Below, piece by piece: positions 50,997 to 59,479 of a stretch of DNA of 64,000 nucleotides. This stretch comes from Desulfobacula sp. GTDB lineage: Bacteria > Desulfobacterota > Desulfobacteria > Desulfobacterales > Desulfobacteraceae. The notes under the pieces were generated by a model that was not told the origin of the DNA, did no database searches, and saw only the letters and a program-made list of their open reading frames with translations. The stretch covers positions 31,046 to 95,045 of the forward strand of contig NZ_JAIOSW010000149.1 of the NCBI RefSeq assembly GCF_021107415.1, in the 5' to 3' direction. A program made the position numbers and the translations under genes. How positions within the stretch are numbered: the stretch's first letter is position 1; each line of letters opens with the position of its first letter.

Positions 50997-51824
50997 ATGA
51001 AAATATTAACAAAAGGATTTATCATTCTTTTTCTCCAATGCATGGCAATAAAATTGTGTTATGCCGATATTGGAATCATAGTTGCGTTAAATTCAAGCCT
51101 GACCCAATTAAAAAATGATTTAAAAATAGTTAAAATTTCGCAAGGAGCAAAAAGAGAATTCTATTCCGGTTTAATTGATAATATAAATGTGGTTATTGTA
51201 AGATCTCCTATGGGCAAAGTAAATAATGCCATCACAACTCAATTTCTTTTATCAAATTTTTCAATAGATATCGTAATTTCCATGTCCCCGGCAGGTTCAA
51301 TAGATAGCAATCTTAATATTGGGGATATTGTTATTGCCTCAAAAGTATTGCAACATGATTTTGGGACTATTAAACCCTATGGTTTCATTTGGAGCAAGGT
51401 TCCTGATGGAACCAGCCGTGATGAACCAGGATATGACATACCAGATAAGTTTACTATAAATTCAGGTCTGTTCTATGCAGACAAGAATTTAAAAAGTAAT
51501 AAGAACACGGTTGTATCAGGGGTTATCGTTTCTGGCGATCAATTCATATCCGCCCTGTCAAAAAAAGAATGGCTTTTACAAAAATTTCAGGCAAAAGCTG
51601 TTGATATGGGAGCAGGTGCAATAGCTCAGGTCTGTTTTGCGAATAATATACCGTTCTGCATAATACGGGTAATTACAGACAAGGCCGGGGTTTCAGCCCG
51701 GACCGACTTTATAAAATCGGTCCGGGGATATCATTCGGATATAAATGTCTCAAAATTTCTAAAGGCTATTTTTCATGGAATTCAGTCAAAAAAATGGTTG
51801 AAGGATAGATATGACTATTATTAA
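50997..51824 (+). CDS. Signal-peptide-bearing MTA/SAH nucleosidase-fold protein
   Basis: 275 residues starting three bases after the RT stop. A signal peptide (1-23, ending CYA) is followed by a nucleoside phosphorylase-type domain: IGIIVALNSSLTQLKNDL, SMSPAGSIDSNLNIGDIVIA, SGDQFI (179-184), AVDMGAGAIAQVC (201-213) and RVITDKAG. In bacterial MTA/SAH nucleosidase the equivalents are E in the first loop and E in VEMEATAI; here they are Ser and Gly. The catalytic Asp in ITD is kept. It may be altered in activity or act as a nucleoside sensor. Candidate retron partner, although predicted to be periplasmic. Confidence 0.8.
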   Translation: MKILTKGFIILFLQCMAIKLCYADIGIIVALNSSLTQLKNDLKIVKISQGAKREFYSGLIDNINVVIVRSPMGKVNNAITTQFLLSNFSIDIVISMSPAGSIDSNLNIGDIVIASKVLQHDFGTIKPYGFIWSKVPDGTSRDEPGYDIPDKFTINSGLFYADKNLKSNKNTVVSGVIVSGDQFISALSKKEWLLQKFQAKAVDMGAGAIAQVCFANNIPFCIIRVITDKAGVSARTDFIKSVRGYHSDINVSKFLKAIFHGIQSKKWLKDRYDYY

Positions 51825-53508
51825 AAAAATTCTATTATTTCTTCTTTTATTTTTCTTTTTGTTTGCCGGCGATGCATTTGGTTTAGGGAAATATTACCTT
51901 TTAAAAAAAGGCAATGTTGCCAGAGATGAAGGAAAAATTGATGAGGCTATTTATCATTACCAAAGCTATATTGTGTCACACCCTATAGTTCTGGGTATTA
52001 ATTCAGCCCAATACTATAAGAATAAACAATATTACATTAAAAACCTGCTGAAAGCATATTCGAATTTAATTGATTTGTATAAAACCAACCACAATGCACT
52101 TGAAATTAAAAAATGTATCAACAACCTAAAAACAATCTATTTATCCGATGATTTGGGATCAAAAAACAAATATAGCCTTGCATTAATTTTTCAAAACAAT
52201 AATTTAACCGATGATGCCATTCTTATTTTTAAAAAAATAATAAAAGAACAGAAAAACAACTACAATTCCTTTAATAATAAGGTTGGGTTAAGGTCAATAT
52301 CAAAACTCTTGAAAATTTATCAATCCCAGGGAAAAAATGATCAACTGCTCTCAATTATTAAAACTATAAAATCTGATTATCCGACTTTTGACTTTGATTT
52401 AAAGGATAAATACAAGCTTGCGTCACTATATTTGGAGTATGGTTTTACCAATGATGGAGTGCTCTTACTTAAAGAAATAACAAATGAACAGGATAGTTGT
52501 ACTGACCCATCAGAAATTAATACTATGATTAAAGCATACTCAAAACTATTAATTATACACTACAATAAAAATGATAAAGACGCATTGCAGGCACTGTTTG
52601 CACAAATGTCAGCAAAATGTCCTTTGGAAATTTTATCTCCCGGCAACATGTACAAAATTGCTACAACGTATTTAAAGTGCGGGGGAAAAAATGACGGAAT
52701 AAATTTATTAAAAGACATATCATCACTTTACTCATATTCACTTTCAGGACGAAAGGCTTTATTTCTTCTAGGAAGATTATCACAGGGAAATGAAGATTGG
52801 GATGCAGCGATTAAACACTATTCCGAATACATCAACAAATATCCTGACCCTCCATTCTTTTCACTTAAAGCATATTCCAGATTGATTGATTCCTATTGGT
52901 CGAGCAATGAAAACAAAAAACTGGTTCAAAAGGAAATAGAAACACTTGCAGATATTGCAAATGGCATGTCTGATTTTGAAACTCAGCTAAATCTTGCCAG
53001 GGACTTGAAATGGAAGGGCATGGATGAGCTGGCATCAGCCACTTTTGATCTTGGGCTTTTTTCAGCCAAAACATTTATTTTTAAAAACCAAAATACTTAC
53101 CAGGCTTTGAGAGCACACTGGATCATAGAAAAATATGCTTATTTTTTAGATAGATTCGACTTGGTAGAACAAAATGCCGACTATATATTTGCAATGATTG
53201 ACAAGCTAAAAGACTCTTCTTTCAGTGAAAAAGAAAAAATAGATTATATTCAGAATCAAACATATCTTTGGCTGGCAAAGATAAATATTGATATGAACGA
53301 TTTTGTAAAAGCCAAATCCTATCTGAAAATTTTTATTGAAAAATATCCCCGTCATAAAGAAATAGATTATGTGCGATATGAATTGGGCAAAATCTTTGAA
53401 GAGGAAAACAAATCAGATGAAGCATTAATTCAATATGGAATGATTCAATCGGATATGTGGAAAAAAATGGCAGATAAAAAAGTGTCCGGGATCAAGGCAG
53501 ATGAATAA
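51811..53508 (+). CDS. Exported TPR-repeat protein
   Basis: 565 residues, overlapping the preceding gene by 14 bases. A signal peptide (about 1-24) precedes many helical tetratricopeptide-like repeats across the whole length (GKIDEAIYHYQSYIVSHP, GNEDWDAAIKHYSEYINKYPDPP, FVKAKSYLKIFIEKYPRHKE, NKSDEALIQYGMI). Such proteins scaffold envelope complexes. TPR proteins also feature in PEP-CTERM export systems. Part of the tightly packed operon behind the reverse transcriptase. Confidence 0.8.
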   Translation: MTIIKKILLFLLLFFFLFAGDAFGLGKYYLLKKGNVARDEGKIDEAIYHYQSYIVSHPIVLGINSAQYYKNKQYYIKNLLKAYSNLIDLYKTNHNALEIKKCINNLKTIYLSDDLGSKNKYSLALIFQNNNLTDDAILIFKKIIKEQKNNYNSFNNKVGLRSISKLLKIYQSQGKNDQLLSIIKTIKSDYPTFDFDLKDKYKLASLYLEYGFTNDGVLLLKEITNEQDSCTDPSEINTMIKAYSKLLIIHYNKNDKDALQALFAQMSAKCPLEILSPGNMYKIATTYLKCGGKNDGINLLKDISSLYSYSLSGRKALFLLGRLSQGNEDWDAAIKHYSEYINKYPDPPFFSLKAYSRLIDSYWSSNENKKLVQKEIETLADIANGMSDFETQLNLARDLKWKGMDELASATFDLGLFSAKTFIFKNQNTYQALRAHWIIEKYAYFLDRFDLVEQNADYIFAMIDKLKDSSFSEKEKIDYIQNQTYLWLAKINIDMNDFVKAKSYLKIFIEKYPRHKEIDYVRYELGKIFEEENKSDEALIQYGMIQSDMWKKMADKKVSGIKADE

Positions 53509-55933
53509 TAAAATAAAAATTTTATGTCTCTTATTTATAACAATTATTTGTCCAATATCTGTCATTGCCTGGGATTGTGAAGTCGAAACAAATGGTCCGG
53601 ATGTGATTAAAAAAGGTCAGACGATTACATTGACAGCCGATGGGGCCCCGGAAGGAGGAAGTTATTCCTGGTCAAATACAAAAAATCTTGAAGCACACGG
53701 TTCCTTTGCACTATTATCTGCCCCGGAGGCACCTGAATTTTCAGAATATATTCCGGTTACAGTCACCTACACCAGTCCGAAAGGTAAAAAATGCAGTGAC
53801 AAAAAATATATATGGTTTTGCAGATGTTACACTAAAATAAGTGGCCCTAACAAGTATAAAATTGGTGACCCTCCAATCAATTTAACCGCCTCAGGAGATC
53901 CCTCAGGAGGCATTTTTGAATGGACACAAACGCCCGGCCTTACTGCTAACGGATCATCAGCTGTATTTGAAAGTGATACCCCACAGGAAGTAAGCCTGGA
54001 AATATCATATACTCCCCCCGGTGAAACAGACCCATGCTATGATACCCACCCAGTTGAAGTGGCTGTAAAATGTGCAGTATCCATATCCGGAAAGTCAGTT
54101 GTTCGTAAGGCAAGCAATATAACACTCACTGCAACAGGTGAACCCGAAGACGGAATTTTTGAATGGCCTGCTATTCAAGGTTTGAGTTCAGAAGGAGGGA
54201 ATACTGCTGTATTTACCGGCCAGGCCCCCGGTAATGTTGATATTAACGTTTTTTATACCCCTCCTGATGAAGAGGAGGCTTGCCCGGGAACCCACAATGT
54301 CATTGTTTTAGAAAAATGTTTAACTTCAATAACAGGACATGATACTGTTGATATTGGTAAAAAAATTACACTCACGGCCACAGGAAACCCGGAAGGCGGG
54401 AGTTTTTACTGGCCCAGCATACCGGAATTAACCAATAATGGGCAGACAGCAGAGTTTACAGGCTTGTCTTCCGGGTATGTCACCCTGAATGTGACATACA
54501 TACCTGATGATGGAGGCGAGCCATGCAGAAGTGAGGCATTTACAATTACAGTTATACAAAAATGCAATGTTGATATAACCGGTCCTTCCCAAGCAAAAAT
54601 TGGTGAAACAATCTTATTTACAGCTTCAGCCGGGGAAGGAGAAGGAGAAGAAGAAGGGGGAGGAACCTTTGAATGGCTTGAAACACCGGGGTTAATCCCA
54701 AATGGTAATACAGCTCAGTTTACAGGACAATATCCCGGTAATATAACCGTGGGAGTTATATATACACCACCGGGCGAAGAGGAATCATGCCCTGTGGAAG
54801 AACATACCATTACTATCACAGCAGAATGCTCGGTTATACTGAACGGACCGTCCGAAATAAATCTTGGTGAAACAGCCACCTTTACTGCGTTTGGCAGTGA
54901 AGAAGGCGGCAGTTATATCTGGCTTGGAATTGAAGACTTGATAACAGACCACAATACTGCACAATTTACAGGACTATTCCCTGGAACATATGTAATCAAA
55001 GTGTTTTATTATCCGGAAAGCAGTGAGGAAGGATGTTCTGCTACCAGACAAATAACAGTCAACGGTTTTGACGTGATATCAATTACCGCCCCCCCCTGCG
55101 TGAATTCCGGCACCTCCCTGACAAAGGCAAATTTTATCGTTGTGACCGATCCGATCGAATACAGGTTAAACGCAATTATCGATCCACTAACTTTCTATAC
55201 CTTGTCTGAAACAGAACTCGCCACAATAACCGCATCAAATTATACAGGAGAACCCACAAGCACAGCAACAACAAATATTGTGGTTGTGAACAGCAATATC
55301 AAAACATCTCATGGAATGAGTTTTGAGATTCCAAATGATATAAAAGAACCTTTAAAAATTATCGGACTTGCAAACAAAATAGACCTTTCTGTGGGAGCAA
55401 GCCGTAAAACTTATTATATATGCTGCCCATATGGTTCAGGCCAATCCGCTGATGGAACTGTCAGTATAGGGTTAAATATCGGCACAGGACCTCATACGAT
55501 CGTTGGTATTCCGATTCCAGCCAAGTATAAAGACTATATATCAGCAGATTTACTAAATGTTTCTTTGACTGGGATAGGAAACATTGCACTAAATGGAGCT
55601 TATAACTTCTGTGATGATAATACATCTTGGAATGGAACAGGCAACCTTACATTAAATTTAACACTTGGTGGACTTATTAAAGTGAATGTTTCTAAAATAA
55701 TACTGCTGGAGAGTTCGGTTTCAGGTTCAACTATCATTACTGAAAAATTGAGCTGTGTTAAGAATTCAAATAATCTATTAATTACAACAAATTGGGATGG
55801 TCTAACAGGTATAATAGTAGGAAAAATTTTTATTTTAGAAGATATTAACATAATGAATTTTGAAGAAAAAAAGACTTATTTTGGGAGTGACAATCTTTTG
55901 CCCGAAATGGTTCCATTACCCTCTTTAAATTAA
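53501..55933 (+). CDS. Exported Ig/PKD-like repeat protein
   Basis: 810 residues, overlapping the TPR gene by eight bases. Signal peptide (about 1-23). At least six tandem repeats of about 85-90 residues (roughly 25-550) share CxxxIxGP...G.xITLTATG.PEGGSFxW...NG.TAxFTG...V.V.YTPP.EE.CP, each with paired cysteines probably forming disulfides. A different beta-rich C-terminal domain follows (about 560-810). Adhesive or structural surface role. A shortened mosaic copy lies at 57926. Internal repeats make it prone to recombination. Confidence 0.8.
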   Translation: MNNKIKILCLLFITIICPISVIAWDCEVETNGPDVIKKGQTITLTADGAPEGGSYSWSNTKNLEAHGSFALLSAPEAPEFSEYIPVTVTYTSPKGKKCSDKKYIWFCRCYTKISGPNKYKIGDPPINLTASGDPSGGIFEWTQTPGLTANGSSAVFESDTPQEVSLEISYTPPGETDPCYDTHPVEVAVKCAVSISGKSVVRKASNITLTATGEPEDGIFEWPAIQGLSSEGGNTAVFTGQAPGNVDINVFYTPPDEEEACPGTHNVIVLEKCLTSITGHDTVDIGKKITLTATGNPEGGSFYWPSIPELTNNGQTAEFTGLSSGYVTLNVTYIPDDGGEPCRSEAFTITVIQKCNVDITGPSQAKIGETILFTASAGEGEGEEEGGGTFEWLETPGLIPNGNTAQFTGQYPGNITVGVIYTPPGEEESCPVEEHTITITAECSVILNGPSEINLGETATFTAFGSEEGGSYIWLGIEDLITDHNTAQFTGLFPGTYVIKVFYYPESSEEGCSATRQITVNGFDVISITAPPCVNSGTSLTKANFIVVTDPIEYRLNAIIDPLTFYTLSETELATITASNYTGEPTSTATTNIVVVNSNIKTSHGMSFEIPNDIKEPLKIIGLANKIDLSVGASRKTYYICCPYGSGQSADGTVSIGLNIGTGPHTIVGIPIPAKYKDYISADLLNVSLTGIGNIALNGAYNFCDDNTSWNGTGNLTLNLTLGGLIKVNVSKIILLESSVSGSTIITEKLSCVKNSNNLLITTNWDGLTGIIVGKIFILEDINIMNFEEKKTYFGSDNLLPEMVPLPSLN

Positions 55934-55962
55934 TATTGATCTATACATAAGGAGTATCCATT

Positions 55963-56808
55963 ATGAAATTATATAAAAATATAAACAGAAAATATACTAT
56001 AGTTTTATTTACCGCCCTATGTTTCTTATTATTAATAAAACCAAAATTTGTAGTGAGTGAAGAAATACTGCATTTTAAAATAAATCCCATTAATAAAGTG
56101 GAGACAAATTATGGCAGCCCTGAAAATACTTACATAGCTTTATATTCGGCTCAGTTAAAAAAAGACCTTGAATGGATTTTTGAAACACATACGACAGCTT
56201 CAGTTGAAGAAATAAAGCAAAGTTTTAAAAAAGCGAATATTAATATTAATCAAATTGTAAGCTATGAGTTAAAAGAAAAAATATCATATATTACCCTGAA
56301 AAAACAATTCAAAGATTCTGTGTTATTAGTAGTAGAACATTTCTATAAGGATGGAGAAATCGCTATATCTCCTGTTACTTTTCTAATTGAAGATGGTGTG
56401 TGGAAAAAAACTAATAAATTTGCTGCAGATATTGAATTTCAAGACAATCTTGCCCATTTTTACAGGACAATAGTGGATAATCTGCTTGATATTACATACA
56501 GCGGGGTCCGGTACAACAGAAGAACCAGACAATTCTATTCAGCTGTCACGATTACCAACACATCTGACAAGGAACTGGAAGGTCCTGTCTGGTTAATCAT
56601 AAAGAAGCTTCAACCTGAAGAAGCTTCTCTGGCAAATGCAGACGGAATTCATTTTGGAGAACCCTACATGATTATGCTGGGGGAAGAAAAAAAATGGCCT
56701 CCAGGGCAGGCTCTTCCTGCAAAAACACTTTATTTCAGCAATCCTGTAAAACAGAGATTGAATTTTGATGACCAGGTGTTTGCAGTGGTTCCTGATGAAG
56801 GATCTTGA
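55963..56808 (+). CDS. Exported protein of unknown function, copy 1
   Basis: 281 residues after AAGGAG. A signal peptide/anchor (about 10-32) precedes an alpha-beta N-terminal half (SPENTYIALYSAQLKKDLEWIFETHT). A C-terminal half (about 170-281) follows with ITYSGVRYNRRTRQFYSAVTITNTSDKEL, a fibronectin- or Ig-like sandwich. The last 110 codons are nearly identical in DNA to those of the gene at 57926-59272, whereas the N-terminal halves are diverged, pointing to gene conversion. Family not recognised. Confidence 0.72.
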   Translation: MKLYKNINRKYTIVLFTALCFLLLIKPKFVVSEEILHFKINPINKVETNYGSPENTYIALYSAQLKKDLEWIFETHTTASVEEIKQSFKKANININQIVSYELKEKISYITLKKQFKDSVLLVVEHFYKDGEIAISPVTFLIEDGVWKKTNKFAADIEFQDNLAHFYRTIVDNLLDITYSGVRYNRRTRQFYSAVTITNTSDKELEGPVWLIIKKLQPEEASLANADGIHFGEPYMIMLGEEKKWPPGQALPAKTLYFSNPVKQRLNFDDQVFAVVPDEGS

Positions 56809-56825
56809 TTTTAAAGGAGATATTC

Positions 56826-57452
56826 ATGCGTACAAACAATTTTTTCATTAGGATATTTTTATTAGCTATTTTGATTTTTGGAATCGTTATTGCTAACCAC
56901 AACTCAACCTTGGCTGCACCCATCGATCTGACCGAAGCTACAGGGGGATTTGTCATATCAGATCCAAATTATGTCATTTTTGGTTCAGATATCAATGAGG
57001 CAACATTATTGGAAAATGATGTCTCCGGATTAACGTGGCTGTCCAATGATCCTTTTCTGGGTGGCCCTGGTATTTTTGTTCCGGCAAATGCTTCAACCCT
57101 GACATTTGACCTCAATTTTTTTACAACCGGTAATGACAGCTTTGAAGTTCTTTTATTGGATTCTCTGGGTGGAACCCCATTTTTCAATTTCTTTCATGAT
57201 GGAACGATTAAAGGCCCTGGAGCATATCAATATGATAATGTCCCCATTGACCTGATCTCACTAAATCTTTTGGGAACAGTTGTTGGCCTTGAATTTGATC
57301 TTATATCCAATTTTGGAGACACAACTTTTGATTCTGTATTAAATATAACCAATGTATCTTTTAATGAAGATCTGAATTCTGTGCCTGTGCCATCGAGTTT
57401 GTTGTTGTTAGGCTTTGGAATTTTGAGTTTGGGACTATTCGTAAAAAAATAA
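56826..57452 (+). CDS. PEP-CTERM-type exported protein
   Basis: About 208 residues from the ATG at 56826 (AAAGGAGA upstream). Signal peptide (about 1-30, ending TLAAP), a beta-rich body (STLTFDLNFFTTGNDSFEVLLLD, GLEFDLISNFGDTTFDSVL), and the C-terminus VPVPSSLLLLGFGILSLGLF plus VKK, a PEP-CTERM-like tail. It overlaps the end of the preceding frame in a different phase only through non-coding codons. A truncated copy lies at 59291. Confidence 0.78.
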   Translation: MRTNNFFIRIFLLAILIFGIVIANHNSTLAAPIDLTEATGGFVISDPNYVIFGSDINEATLLENDVSGLTWLSNDPFLGGPGIFVPANASTLTFDLNFFTTGNDSFEVLLLDSLGGTPFFNFFHDGTIKGPGAYQYDNVPIDLISLNLLGTVVGLEFDLISNFGDTTFDSVLNITNVSFNEDLNSVPVPSSLLLLGFGILSLGLFVKK

Positions 57453-57469
57453 ATAATACGGCATTCTTA

Positions 57470-57913
57470 ATGAAATATATTATCTATTATTTTACCATCA
57501 TGACAGGTGTTTGTATTTTTATTACTGCCAGAAATTTAATTCATGCGCTAACATCAAAAAATTGGGTTAAAACAAAAGGAAAAGTAATTGAGTCTTGCCT
57601 GGAAGAAAGCGCTGCTACTGGTTCAGGCGGTCGTTTGTATAAGCCATGCATAAAATACCAATATGTTTTTGGTGTTCAGACCTATGAAAATAATAACGTT
57701 AATTTTTAAAAAAAAAATTTAGACAAAGAGTGGGCTTTCATAAAAATAAGCACCTATCCTGTTGGCAAAGAGATAGTCGTTTTTGTGAACCCGATGAACC
57801 CAAAAGTTTCAGTCCTGGTTCCGAGTGTTCATTTTATGCATTTTTTGCTTTTAATCATATGTGCCGGCTTCTTTTTCGGTTTTCTTTATACAATATTCAT
57901 TTATGGCCTTTGA
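57470..57913 (+). pseudogene. DUF3592-like membrane protein, frameshifted
   Basis: The first frame (to 57709) encodes a membrane helix and NWVKTKGKVIESCLEE...YKPCIKYQYVFGVQTYENN, then stops at T5A10 (57692-57707). One T fewer would continue into the next frame: KEWAFIKISTYPVGKEIVVF, NPMNPKVSVLVP and a second membrane helix ending at 57913. This is the DUF3592 pattern. Broken by a homopolymer indel, or a sequencing error. It sits between the two copies of the surface gene set. Confidence 0.65.
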
Positions 57914-57925
57914 AAGAATATCGAG

Positions 57926-59272
57926 ATGTACTATCAAAATTATGTTGAAGTGGTTGAAAAATGTGCGGTATCCATATCCGACAAACCAATTGTTCGTAAG
58001 GGAAGCAATATAACACCCACGGCCACAGGAAACCCGGGAGGCGGCAGTTATTGCTGGCCCAGCATACCGGAATTAGTCAATAATGGGCAAACAGCAGAGT
58101 TTACAGGCTTGTCTGCCGGAGAAGGAGGAAGAACCTTTAACTGGCTGGAAACACCGGGGTTAATCCCAAATGGTAATACAGCTCAATTTACAGGACAATA
58201 TTCCGGCAATTCAACCGTGGGAGTTATATATACACCACTGGGTGAAGAGGAATCATGCCTCGTGGAAAAACATACCATTACTATCACAGCAGAATGCTCG
58301 GTTATACTGAACGGACCGTCCGAAATAAATCTTGGTGAAACAACCACCTTTACTGCGTTTGGCAGTGAAGAAGGCGGTAGTTATATCTGGCTTGGAATGG
58401 AAGACCTGATAAAAGGCCACAATACCGCGCAATTTACAGGACTATTAAAAATTATCAAATTTTTTAATCTATCAATACTTATATTTATTTTGATATTATT
58501 CAAATATACCATAAGTACTGGAGCAGAAAAATTTCCAATCAAAGTAATGACAATAAATAAAAGTCAAGCAAAATATGACAACCCTGAAAATGCATATATT
58601 GCTTCTTATTCTTCTGAAATAAAAAAAGATCTTGATTGGACTTTTGAGTCGATGACTGTCGAAGCCTCTGAAGAGCTTAAAACGATATTTATAAAATTAA
58701 AAATTCCTCTTAGTCAAATTATAAAATATGAAAAAAAAGAAGAGGAAACTTATATAATTAATAAATTGAATTATAAGAAAGGATTTTTATTAATTGTTGA
58801 GCATAACTATAAGGAAGGGTCAATACAACGAAATCCGGTTACTTTTGTTCTAGAAAATGGGGAATGGAAACTTACCAATAAATTTTCAAGTGATGAGAAT
58901 GTAAATCAATACATGGCATATCATGAAAGATCAACCCTTGACACTCAAATAGACATCACATACAGCGGGGTCCGGTACAACAGAAGAACCAGACAATTCT
59001 ATTCAGCTGTCACGATTACCAACACATCTGACAAGGAACTGGAAGGTCCTGTCTGGTTAATCATAAAGAATCTTCAACCTGAAGAAGCTTCTATGGCAAA
59101 CGCAGATGGAATTCATTTTGGGGAACCCTATGTGATTCTGCTGGGTGAAGAAAAAAAATGGCCTCCGGGGCAGGCTCTTCCTGCCAAAACCCTTTATTTC
59201 AATAATCCTGTTAAACAGAGATTGAATTTTGATGACCAGGTATTTGCAGTTGTTCCTGATGAAGAATCTTAA
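57926..59272 (+). CDS. Chimeric duplicate: Ig-like repeat fragments fused to copy 2 of the 55963-type protein
   Basis: 448 residues. The first about 170 are stitched from three non-adjacent repeats of the 53501 protein (CAVSISDKPIVRKGSNI, then GNPGGGSYCWPSIPEL, then TFNWLETPGLIPNGN), without a signal peptide. At GLLKIIKFFNLSILIFILIL the frame passes into a hydrophobic signal-like segment and a second version of the unknown exported protein, ending in the near-identical 110-residue C-terminus. No good ribosome site at either possible start. Probably a recombination product and perhaps not made as annotated. Confidence 0.6.
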   Translation: MYYQNYVEVVEKCAVSISDKPIVRKGSNITPTATGNPGGGSYCWPSIPELVNNGQTAEFTGLSAGEGGRTFNWLETPGLIPNGNTAQFTGQYSGNSTVGVIYTPLGEEESCLVEKHTITITAECSVILNGPSEINLGETTTFTAFGSEEGGSYIWLGMEDLIKGHNTAQFTGLLKIIKFFNLSILIFILILFKYTISTGAEKFPIKVMTINKSQAKYDNPENAYIASYSSEIKKDLDWTFESMTVEASEELKTIFIKLKIPLSQIIKYEKKEEETYIINKLNYKKGFLLIVEHNYKEGSIQRNPVTFVLENGEWKLTNKFSSDENVNQYMAYHERSTLDTQIDITYSGVRYNRRTRQFYSAVTITNTSDKELEGPVWLIIKNLQPEEASMANADGIHFGEPYVILLGEEKKWPPGQALPAKTLYFNNPVKQRLNFDDQVFAVVPDEES

Positions 59273-59290
59273 TTTTTAAAGGAGATATCC

Positions 59291-59476
59291 ATGCGCATAA
59301 ACAATTTTCTCATTAAGGTGTTTTTATCATCTATTTTTATTTTCGGGATGGTTATTGTTCACTGCGGCTCAATCTTGGCAGCACCCATTGACCTTGTTTC
59401 ACTAAATCTTTTGGGAACAGTTGGTGGCCTTGAATTTGATCTTATGTTCAATTTTAATACTGAAAGGACTTCATAA
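59291..59476 (+). pseudogene. Truncated duplicate of the PEP-CTERM-type protein
   Basis: 61 codons. It keeps the ribosome site (AAAGGAGA), signal peptide and a short internal stretch (LVSLNLLGTVGGLEFDLMFNF) of the protein at 56826. About 100 central codons and the C-terminal sorting signal are lost. Probably non-functional. Confidence 0.7.
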
Positions 59477-59479
59477 CAA

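Noticed and set aside
53501..55933. CRISPR-like or satellite repeats
   Set aside because: The repeats are about 90-codon protein repeats with diverged DNA, not short identical repeats with spacers. No CRISPR array was seen anywhere in the window.
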